A DNA stretch of 51,763 nucleotides, taken from positions 1 through 51,763 of the forward strand of contig NZ_VNIM01000021.1 of the NCBI RefSeq assembly GCF_007785815.1. Direction: 5' to 3'. Source of the DNA: Alterirhizorhabdus solaris (lineage in GTDB: Bacteria > Pseudomonadota > Alphaproteobacteria > Sphingomonadales > Sphingomonadaceae). Shown here one piece after another: positions 8,122 through 14,984 of this stretch. Under the pieces are notes generated by a model. It ran no database searches, was not told the DNA's origin, and worked only from the letters and a program-made list of their open reading frames with translations. Each line of letters begins with the position of its first letter. Within the stretch, counting starts at the first letter, position 1. Made by a program: the position numbers and the translations under genes.

Positions 8122-8281
8122 TCGGTCGTATCCCCGGTTGGCGGGGCATCCTCTTCGGCCCGGTGCCGTTGCATCCGGTCCGCGCATGTGGTCGCACCGC
8201 CGTGCGCTTGCAACGCAAACGTGGCGATCGGCATGACGGCGCCCGCTTCCCGCCCAGCCCGCGCGGTGGCATGGCAGCCGC

Positions 8282-8776
8282 GTGACCCAGCGCATTCCCC
8301 GGATCGCCCGCGATCATGCGCCGCCGGGCACCACCATCGTCCGCGTCGAGCGGATGTCGCCGGCGTTCGTCAAATATCATCTCGACGACGGCCGCGCGCT
8401 GCACCGCTTCACCCGGCCCGAGCCGTTCGCCCACCCCCACGATCACCCGTGGCCGTTCGAGACGGAGATCATCGCCGGCGGCTATGTCGAGGAGGTCTTC
8501 TCGATCCGGCCGGACGGCGGCTGGCACAGTGCGCTGGTGGAGCGCGCGCCCGGCACCGTCCACCGGATCGCGGCCACCCACATCCACCGGATCGTGGCAC
8601 TGCCGATCGAGGAATGCTGGACGGTGGTGCGGGCCGGTGCGCACGAACGCACGACGCGGTTCTGGCGGTTCGGCGAGATCGTCCAGCGGCGGGCGTGGAA
8701 TGCGCGCCGGTGGTCGGTCCACCGCCCGCCCGCCCTGCCGCGCGGGCGCCAGTTGCGGCTCGACGACGGCTGGTAG
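8282..8776 (+). CDS. Cupin-like protein of unknown function
   Basis: A 164-residue soluble protein from GTG 8282. The core segment FAHPHDHPWPFETEIIAGGY has clustered His residues followed by a Gly-rich turn, the pattern of cupin motif 1. A second His cluster (TVHRIAATHIHRIVAL) sits where cupin motif 2 would be, so a metal-binding beta-barrel is likely. Similar HDHPW-containing cupins occur in bacterial and phage genomes with no assigned reaction. No signal peptide. No clear ribosome binding site precedes the GTG, and no better in-frame start exists. The gene is convergent with the ATP-grasp gene, 9 bp away. Confidence 0.6.
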   Translation: MTQRIPRIARDHAPPGTTIVRVERMSPAFVKYHLDDGRALHRFTRPEPFAHPHDHPWPFETEIIAGGYVEEVFSIRPDGGWHSALVERAPGTVHRIAATHIHRIVALPIEECWTVVRAGAHERTTRFWRFGEIVQRRAWNARRWSVHRPPALPRGRQLRLDDGW

Positions 8777-8785
8777 GCGTGCGGC

Positions 8786-9841
8786 CTATGCCCGCCTGAT
8801 CGCGTCCATCACGATCCGGCTGAACACGCGGTGGGTTTCGCTCACCCGATGGCAGCCTTCGGATGAGGGGGCGATGCCGAGCGAGGCGGCCGGCGTGAAG
8901 GTCAGCTCGCCGAAATACACCCCGTCCGCGCCGTCATACAGGTCGACGCGGACGTAATCGAACGATTCGGCCAGCGCCCGTGCCGCCGCGATCATGGCGG
9001 CGAGCCGCGCGGGGGCGGGCAGGCGATGCCCCTCCGGCCGGTCGAGGCCATCGCCCGCGTGCATCGGCACGAAATCCGGCACGCGGAACAGCCGGCTCCA
9101 TGCCGCGCCGAAACGGTCATGGTCGATCTGGCAGACCAGCGGTTCGCCGCGCACGCAGTGGAACTTGCAGTCGTCGGGCGGGCGGCCCGCCGGGGCGGGG
9201 ATCAGCGCCTCGACGATCACTTTCCCCGGCAACCCGCGATACTGCATCTCGCGCATCACGACGGCATAGTCGACGGATGCCAGATCGTGGAGGTCGCGCA
9301 GGTCCGCCGGCGAGGCGACATCGCGCATGAAGGTGGCCGCGCCGCTGGCGTTCGCCGGCTTGGCGATCGCGTTCGTCCCGGCAAACGGCAGGAGCCGGGC
9401 ATACAGATCCTCGACCGAGCGGACATCGTCCATCGCCACGACCGCCAGCGTTTCCGGCACGCGCAGCCACGGCGCCCGCCGCAATGCCTGCGCCTTGGCG
9501 GTTTCCTTGTCCACGAAGGCGCGCTGGAGCGGCGACCAGCACGGGTCGATCATGCGGGCGAAGACGAGATCGTTGACAGTCGCCGCCGGATCGGCCGGCG
9601 GCAGCGGCCAGCGCCCGAACTTCTCGCGGAAACGCACGCCGGCGACGAGGTGGTTGAACGCACGCGTCATCGGCGCGGCCCTGCGGAAGGCATCCCACCC
9701 GGGGCTGGAGAGACGGCTGTCCGCAACGCGCAACCCCGGCCCGCCCACGCCCCGCCGCCCCGGCAGCAGGGCGTCCGGAGATGGAAACGGCATGGTGCCC
9801 GGCGACACCGCCTGCACCTGCTCCGCATCGGACCGCTTCAT
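8786..9841 (-). CDS. TupA-like ATP-grasp protein
   Basis: About 351 residues, resembling the TupA-like ATP-grasp family (relatives of the teichuronopeptide enzyme TupA, usually found with polysaccharide genes). Diagnostic stretches are the phosphate-binding region AIAKPANASGAATFM, the CKFHCVRGEPLVCQIDHDRF strand pair, and the metal-binding C-terminal FDYVRVDLYDGADGVYFGEL. ATP-grasp enzymes join a carboxylate to an amine via an acyl phosphate; the substrate here is unknown. ATG 9841 has GGGGGA a few bases upstream. In-frame ATGs at 9793 and 9670 are alternatives, the last matching where the conserved part begins. It neighbours crtX but probably has its own role, perhaps peptide modification of a surface glycan. 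Confidence 0.75.
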   Translation of the reverse strand: MKRSDAEQVQAVSPGTMPFPSPDALLPGRRGVGGPGLRVADSRLSSPGWDAFRRAAPMTRAFNHLVAGVRFREKFGRWPLPPADPAATVNDLVFARMIDPCWSPLQRAFVDKETAKAQALRRAPWLRVPETLAVVAMDDVRSVEDLYARLLPFAGTNAIAKPANASGAATFMRDVASPADLRDLHDLASVDYAVVMREMQYRGLPGKVIVEALIPAPAGRPPDDCKFHCVRGEPLVCQIDHDRFGAAWSRLFRVPDFVPMHAGDGLDRPEGHRLPAPARLAAMIAAARALAESFDYVRVDLYDGADGVYFGELTFTPAASLGIAPSSEGCHRVSETHRVFSRIVMDAIRRA

Positions 9842-10229
9842 CCCGTCCCCCGTTTCCACCGCCCGCGCCGGTGGCGGCGCTCGCGGGGCAAGGCGGGTTT
9901 CATAAGGCATGGCGGCGGCAACTCCATCGCGCCATTTCCGCCCCGGAGCCGCCGTCCGGATTCGATCCCTGCCTGGAAGGTTGCGGCGGCGCGCATTGCG
10001 AGGCGACACGTCGGCCGGGACAGCCTGTACTCCCCTCGCCTGCCGCCAAGGTTGCGAGCAATATGAACGTGATGACACCGGCCATGCTACTTCCGCCACG
10101 ATCGCACGTTCGTGCTGCCACACCTGTCATTCCCGGAGGAACCCGCCTGCACGACGCTGCTCCCCTAGCTCCCGCCCCCGGCATCTCGCCCGTCCTGTCG
10201 GGCGGTGCGCGGCCGGCAAGGATCGGCGC
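9842..10229. other. Intergenic region between ATP-grasp gene and crtX
   Basis: No convincing gene in 388 bp; open frames here have Arg/Pro-rich, non-protein-like content. It must hold the divergent promoters of both neighbours, but no clear -35/-10 pair was found. An inverted repeat GCACG-TT-CGTGC (10104-10115) could be an operator. A small hairpin GCCCG/CGGGC (10188-10203) would lie in the crtX leader. Confidence 0.4.
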
Positions 10230-11495
10230 GTGCCCGCACTCCCGGACCGCGTGACCACTGCCGCCCGCCATATCGCCATCATCACCGCGCCGCTGCCCGG
10301 CCACCTCAATCCGTTGCAGGTGCTGGGGGCCGAACTGGTGGCGCTGGGGTGGCGGGTCACGGTCGTGCACCTGGCCGATGCCGCCCGTTTCGTGAGCGAC
10401 CCGGCGATCGGCCATGCGCCGCTGCCCGAGCGGGCCGGGTCTGCCGGATTGCTCGACGACTATCTGGCCAAGCTGGCGCATGCGACCGGGCCGATCGGCC
10501 TGCCGCGCATGATCCGCGCGACGGCCGCCATGACGCAGGCGCTGCTGCACGGCGCGCCCGACGTGCTGCGGCGGATCGGCGCCGATGCGATGATCGCCGA
10601 CGCGGTGGAACCGGCCGGCCCGCTGATCGCCCGCCATCTGGGCATTCCGCATGTCGCGGCGGTGACGGGCCTGCCGCTGATGCGGGAGGCGTCCATTCCC
10701 CCGCCGTTCCTCGGCTGGCGCTATCGCCCGGGTGCATGGGGGCGGTTCCGCAATCGCGGCGGCTATGCGGTATCGGATGCACTGATGCGCCCGATCACGC
10801 GCGTGCTGGATGCCGCTCGGGCCGACTGGGGGCTGGACCGGAACGGGGGCAGCGCGCGCCTGCACGTCGCACAATGCCCGCGCGGGCTGGATTACCCGCG
10901 CGCCGCATTGCCGCCGGGCTTCCTCTACGGATCGCCGTGGCGGCATGCGCCGGGCCCGGACGTGGACCTGCCTGACGATGGCCGGCCGCTGGTCTTCTGC
11001 TCGCTCGGCACGTTGCAGGGTTCGCGCCCCGCCCTGTTCGCGACGATGGCGGCGGCGTGCGCGGCGATCGGCGCGCGGGCGGTGATCGCGCATGGCGGCG
11101 GCCTGGACCCCGCCGGGGAAGCCATGCTGCCCGGCGACCCGCTGGTGCGCGCGTTCTGGCCGCAGGAGGCGGTGATGCGTCGCTGCGCCGCCGCCGTGCT
11201 GCATTGCGGGTTCAACTCGGTGCTGGATGCACTGGCGGCCGGGCTGCCGATCGTGGCGCTGCCGATCGCCTTCGAGCAGCCGGCGACCGCCGCGCGGCTT
11301 GCCCGGATCGGGGCAGCGCGCGTGCTTTCCCCTCACGGCCTGACCGTCCGCGCGCTGGCCGAGGCGCTGGGCGATGTCGTCGAGATCCCCGCCTGCCGTG
11401 CCGCCGCGCAGGGAATCGCCCGGGAGATCGCCGCCGGGGGCGGTGCCCGCCGCGCCGCGATCACGATCAACGCCGCGCTGGCGAATGCCCCCTGA
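10230..11495 (+). CDS. crtX: Carotenoid (zeaxanthin-type) glucosyltransferase
   Basis: A 421-residue GT1-family GT-B enzyme expected to transfer glucose from UDP-glucose to carotenoid hydroxyls. The N-terminal acceptor domain starts IAIITAPLPGHLNPLQVLG. The C-terminal donor domain shows PLVFCSLGTLQGSR and the plant-type PSPG-like box around FWPQEAVMRRCAAAVLHCGF, with NSVLDALAAGLP following. GTG 10230 is preferred because AAGGAT sits 7 nt upstream; GTG 10251 is an alternative. Assignment to CrtX, not another GT1 enzyme, rests on the adjacent ketolase and hydroxylase genes. Its 3' end overlaps the convergent crtW by 29 bp. Confidence 0.85.
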   Translation: MPALPDRVTTAARHIAIITAPLPGHLNPLQVLGAELVALGWRVTVVHLADAARFVSDPAIGHAPLPERAGSAGLLDDYLAKLAHATGPIGLPRMIRATAAMTQALLHGAPDVLRRIGADAMIADAVEPAGPLIARHLGIPHVAAVTGLPLMREASIPPPFLGWRYRPGAWGRFRNRGGYAVSDALMRPITRVLDAARADWGLDRNGGSARLHVAQCPRGLDYPRAALPPGFLYGSPWRHAPGPDVDLPDDGRPLVFCSLGTLQGSRPALFATMAAACAAIGARAVIAHGGGLDPAGEAMLPGDPLVRAFWPQEAVMRRCAAAVLHCGFNSVLDALAAGLPIVALPIAFEQPATAARLARIGAARVLSPHGLTVRALAEALGDVVEIPACRAAAQGIAREIAAGGGARRAAITINAALANAP

Positions 11496-12198
11496 CGCCC
11501 GGCAACCGCCACCACGGCGTGGCGGGGCTGAGGTGATGCTCGTGATGATAGGCGCCGAAATGGAAGCACGTCACCAGCGACGCCAGCGGTGACAGCGGGG
11601 TGCTGCGCGCGTTGTGGCTATCGGCGAACGGCATGGCACCGTGGCGATGCGGCAGATAGGTGCCGAACAGGAAGAGTTGCGCCAGGGCCAGCAGCGCCGG
11701 CACCGCCCAGAAGGCGACGATGTTCACCATCGAGGCCCCCGCCAGCCCGTAGACGATCGCCGCCGCCGTGATCCGCAGGATCTGCCCGTGCGTGTAATAG
11801 TTGCGGAAGAAGCTGACGAACCACGGCAGCACCCGGCGCGGTGCTGCGGCATGGAAATCGGGGTCGTCCGGCGTGCCCGGCGCGGCATGGTGCGCGTGAT
11901 GCTTCGGGAACAGCGCCGCATAGGACAGCGCCGCATAGGCGGCCAGGCACAGCGTACCCACCGTTGCGTTCAGCCGGGGCCGGCCGGGGGCGAGCGAGCC
12001 GTGCATGCAATCGTGCGCGATGATGAACAGGCCGGTGCTGAGCCACGACTGGATCAGGATCAGCGCGATGGCGATCGGGGTCGTCGCCACGCTCCACCGC
12101 CACAGGAAGATGCCGCCGATATGCACCGCCAGCCATGCGACGATGATCGCCGCCGCGAGGGCGAGGCCGTAGCGCGTATCGCGGCGGGCGTCCGTCAT
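11467..12198 (-). CDS. crtW: Beta-carotene 4,4'-ketolase
   Basis: Membrane di-iron oxygenase (243 residues) adding keto groups at C4/C4' of beta-ionone rings, giving canthaxanthin or, with CrtZ, astaxanthin. The three His boxes of the family are intact: HDCMH (62-66), HHAHH (100-104, after PK) and HHEHH (218-222). Several hydrophobic helices separate them. The ATG overlaps the crtZ stop (ATGA), so the two are co-translated. The C-terminus after PWWRLPG is slightly longer than I expect for the family, and its last codons overlap the end of crtX on the other strand. No phytoene synthase, desaturase or cyclase genes are in the window, so the core pathway is elsewhere. Confidence 0.93.
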   Translation of the reverse strand: MTDARRDTRYGLALAAAIIVAWLAVHIGGIFLWRWSVATTPIAIALILIQSWLSTGLFIIAHDCMHGSLAPGRPRLNATVGTLCLAAYAALSYAALFPKHHAHHAAPGTPDDPDFHAAAPRRVLPWFVSFFRNYYTHGQILRITAAAIVYGLAGASMVNIVAFWAVPALLALAQLFLFGTYLPHRHGAMPFADSHNARSTPLSPLASLVTCFHFGAYHHEHHLSPATPWWRLPGVRGHSPARR

Positions 12199-12662
12199 CG
12201 CATCGCGCGATCGGCCAGCCGGCGTTTCAGCCGCGCGGGGTCGGGCGCGAGGAGGAAGCCGAAGCTGACGCCGCCCTCCTTGCCCTTCACCGCATGGTGC
12301 AGCCGGTGCGCCTGCAGCAACCGCTTTGAATAGCCCCGGCGCGGCACCCAGCGCATGCCGAACCGCTGATGCACCATCATGTCGTGGACGAAGGCGTAGA
12401 TCGCGCCGTAGAGCGTGATGCCCAGCGCCATCCACCACAGAAATTCCCACCGCGTGCCGGCGACGAACAGCGCGACCACGATCAGCGCGAAGGTGACGGC
12501 GTAGAGGTCGTTCTTCTCGAACGCGCCGTCGTGCGGCTCGTGATGCGAGCGGTGCCAGCCCCAGCCCCAGCCGTGCATCACATATTTGTGTGTCGCCCAG
12601 GCGAAGCATTCCATGAAGAGGACCATGCCTCCCACCAGGGCCACCTTCTCAAACCAGGCCAT
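12195..12662 (-). CDS. crtZ: Beta-carotene 3,3'-hydroxylase
   Basis: A 155-residue membrane di-iron hydroxylase that adds 3/3'-hydroxyls to beta-ionone rings (zeaxanthin; astaxanthin when combined with CrtW). All His clusters are present: HKYVMH (25-30), HRSHHEPH (37-44), HDMMVH (93-98) and HRLHH (119-123). Length is typical of proteobacterial CrtZ. It lies 40 bp downstream of the PAP2 gene and overlaps crtW by 4 bp, so PAP2-crtZ-crtW may be one transcript. Its 3-hydroxyl products are the acceptors CrtX needs. Confidence 0.95.
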   Translation of the reverse strand: MAWFEKVALVGGMVLFMECFAWATHKYVMHGWGWGWHRSHHEPHDGAFEKNDLYAVTFALIVVALFVAGTRWEFLWWMALGITLYGAIYAFVHDMMVHQRFGMRWVPRRGYSKRLLQAHRLHHAVKGKEGGVSFGFLLAPDPARLKRRLADRAMR

Positions 12663-12702
12663 TCACCAACCCCGAATCCGTGTTCGATCGCGCATCGCGC
12701 CC

Positions 12703-13641
12703 CTAGCATGATTCCCCATATGGGGCAGCCCGCCGGCAAAGCGAGCGGAGATGGTGCGGCAGCGCGACCAGCGCGGGCGCCATGCGGATCGCGATCGCGG
12801 CCAGCACGAGGCCGGCGATCACGTCGACGGCATAATGCCCGCCGAACACCGGCGTCGCCAGGATCGTCAGCCCCGCCCACACCGGCGCGGCGACCCGCAG
12901 CCACGGAACGTCGCGCACCCCCCAGGCGAGGATCACCGGCAGCGTCGCGTGATAGCTGGGGAAGCTGACGATCCCCATCAGCCGGCCGAGGTCCAGCACG
13001 CGCGCCGATCCGTCGCGCAGGCCGGCGATCAGATCCCGCTCCAGCCACGCGATCGACGGCCAGAGGCGGTGGTAGCCGGCCGGATCGAACAGGTTGCCCA
13101 TCGCCGGCATCGCCCCGGAGATCAGGATCGTCACGATGCCGCTGGCGATCGCCGCCGCCACCGCAAGACGCAGCCGGCCCAGCCGGCCCGTCGCGGCGAG
13201 CAGCACGATGCACCCCACCATCTGCGCGACGAGGCTGTTATAGGCGATGCCGCCCAGCCATACGAGCGCGGGCGCATCGTCGAGCGCGCGGTGGATCGCG
13301 GCCCAGTCCAGCCCCAGCCGGGCGTCGGCCGCCGCCAGCGCCCCATCCCACAGCGGCCCCGTCCGCGCCGCCAGCACATAGGCGAGGACGACGCCGATGA
13401 TCGTGAACAGCGTCATCTGGAGGAAGGCGGCCGCCCCCGCCGCCAGCCGGGGCCGGTTCCGCCGCTTTCCCGTCACGAGGCCGGCGGCGAGGATCAGCAG
13501 GCCTAGCGCGGGGGCGATGGCGTGCGGCAGGCTGACGGTAAAGCCCATGCCATGCCCGGCGACGAGGCAGAGGCCCGCCATGATCGCCACCAGCGCCCAG
13601 GAAGCCTCGTCGGTGGTGTCGGCGGCAGGCGCGATGTTCAT
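12703..13641 (-). CDS. PAP2-family membrane phosphatase
   Basis: About 312 residues with roughly eight hydrophobic helices. The C-terminal PAP2 signature is visible as SFPSYHA (motif 2, with the catalytic-type His) and GGHYAVDVIAGL (motif 3). Motif 1 is not obvious. The spacing resembles the Aur1/inositol-phosphorylceramide synthase-like branch, so the enzyme may transfer or remove a lipid phosphate group. ATG 13641 was chosen because residues encoded upstream are not protein-like, but no clear ribosome binding site is visible. It is followed by crtZ and crtW on the same strand. A link to carotenoid synthesis (for example pyrophosphate recycling) is possible but speculative. Confidence 0.75.
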   Translation of the reverse strand: MNIAPAADTTDEASWALVAIMAGLCLVAGHGMGFTVSLPHAIAPALGLLILAAGLVTGKRRNRPRLAAGAAAFLQMTLFTIIGVVLAYVLAARTGPLWDGALAAADARLGLDWAAIHRALDDAPALVWLGGIAYNSLVAQMVGCIVLLAATGRLGRLRLAVAAAIASGIVTILISGAMPAMGNLFDPAGYHRLWPSIAWLERDLIAGLRDGSARVLDLGRLMGIVSFPSYHATLPVILAWGVRDVPWLRVAAPVWAGLTILATPVFGGHYAVDVIAGLVLAAIAIRMAPALVALPHHLRSLCRRAAPYGESC

Positions 13642-13785
13642 GCCATGCCGAACGCAGACAGGCGCCTCGAGGTTCGTCGCATGGTGAGCCGGGCGGATCG
13701 GGTATGCGACACGGGCGCACGCGGCCTGCCGGGACCGGGGCATTGGCTCGACGGGCACCGCCGGAGCTGGATGATATGAGGTCAC

Positions 13786-13886
13786 CACTCGACCGCTCGT
13801 CCCGGGGAGCCATCGAGCCTGTCGAAATGGCGTGGGGCCCCCGCTCGGCGCCGCCTGCGGCGTCGCTCGGCCCCTCCTCAGGATGA
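13786..13886. repeat. Putative dispersed intergenic repeat
   Basis: The 368-bp gap before coxB holds no gene. It contains CCATCGAGCCTGTCGAAATG (13810-13829) next to CTCGTCCCGGGGAG, and further on CCTCCTCAGGATGATC. From memory, sequences of this kind (read in reverse as ...TTCGACAGGCTCG... and ...ATCCTGAGGAGG...) recur between genes in many sphingomonad genomes. Between them, GGCGCCGC and GCGGCGTC form a near-perfect hairpin flanked by direct repeats of GCTCGGC. Only one copy is in this window, so repetition cannot be shown here. The rest of the gap (13887-14009) should carry the cox operon promoter; no clear one was found. Confidence 0.45.
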
Positions 13887-14009
13887 TCGGGAAAGTCTTA
13901 TCCGACTTCGAAGCCTCGGGATGGCGGCGGGAATCCGGACGGCCTGCCTGTTACAAACTGTTGCGCGCGGCTGGACCGATCGGGCCGCGCATTGCTAGAT
14001 ACGGCACCA

Positions 14010-14984
14010 ATGTCCCGCCCCCTTTTCCGGAGCGCCGCTCCGGCGCTGTTCGCCTGTCTGGCCGGGTGCAACATGCATCAGTCCACGCTTGCCCCGTTCG
14101 GGCGCGATGCGGCCGATATCCGGGGGATGACGCTGTTGCTGGTCGGCGGCGCGGTGGTGATCTTCCTCGGCGTGGCTGCCCTCGTCGTCGCGGCGATGCG
14201 TGCGCCTGCCGGCAGGCTGACGCATGACGGCGGGATGCGGCTGGTGCTGTGGGCGGGCGGCATCGTGCCCACCGTGGTGCTGGGCGCGCTGCTGGTGTGG
14301 ACGCTGCCCGCGATGCGCCCCGCGCCCGCCACCCCGGCCGACCTGCGCGTGGCGCTGGTCGGCGAGCAGTTCTGGTGGCGCGTCGCCTATCGCCCGCCGA
14401 ACCGTCCGCCGGTCGTTTCCGCCAACGAGCTGCGCCTGCCGGTCGGGCGTACCGTGGTGCTGGAGCTGGGCGCGGGCGACGTGATCCATAGCTTCTGGGT
14501 GCCGGGGCTGGCCGGCAAGATGGACATGATCCCCGGCCGCACCAACCGCCTCGTCGTGCGCGCGGACAAGGCCGGGCGCTATCGCGGCGTGTGCGCGGAG
14601 TTCTGCGGGCTGTCCCACGCGCTGATGGCGTTCGACGTGGTCGCGATGCCGCCCGCCGCCTTCGATGCATGGCTCGCCGCCGAGGCCCGCCCCGCCGCGC
14701 CCGTTGCCAGCGCCCCCGGCGCGGCGCTGTTCACTGCCAACGGCTGCGGCGGGTGCCATGCCGTGCGCGGCACCGCCGGCACAGGGTCGATCGGCCCCGA
14801 CCTCACCCACTTCGGCGCGCGCGCCACGCTGGCCGCCGGCATCCTGCCGATGACGACGGCCAATGTCGCCCGCTTCGTCCGCGATGCCGGATCGGTGAAG
14901 CCCGGTGCGCGGATGCCGGCGTTCCGTCACCTCTCCCCCGGCGATACGCAGGCGATCGCGCGCTATCTCGAAAGCCTGAAATGA
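14010..14984 (+). CDS. coxB: Cytochrome c oxidase subunit II with fused cytochrome c domain (caa3-type)
   Basis: A 324-residue subunit II. It has a lipoprotein-type signal ending LAGC (Cys20), two transmembrane helices (about 40-63 and 78-98), then the periplasmic CuA domain with His160, Cys195, Cys199, His203 and Met206 all present. A C-terminal class I cytochrome c domain follows, with CGGCH (246-250) and axial Met302 in RMPAF. The fused cytochrome defines a caa3-type oxidase: electrons enter through the attached heme c, pass to CuA and on to subunit I. ATG 14010 was chosen over a TTG 18 bp upstream because it places the signal peptide correctly. Overlaps the next gene by ATGA. Confidence 0.95.
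   Translation: MSRPLFRSAAPALFACLAGCNMHQSTLAPFGRDAADIRGMTLLLVGGAVVIFLGVAALVVAAMRAPAGRLTHDGGMRLVLWAGGIVPTVVLGALLVWTLPAMRPAPATPADLRVALVGEQFWWRVAYRPPNRPPVVSANELRLPVGRTVVLELGAGDVIHSFWVPGLAGKMDMIPGRTNRLVVRADKAGRYRGVCAEFCGLSHALMAFDVVAMPPAAFDAWLAAEARPAAPVASAPGAALFTANGCGGCHAVRGTAGTGSIGPDLTHFGARATLAAGILPMTTANVARFVRDAGSVKPGARMPAFRHLSPGDTQAIARYLESLK

Noticed and set aside
13704-13886. 60-residue frame upstream of coxB
   Set aside because: It lies over the putative dispersed repeat and has non-protein-like composition.
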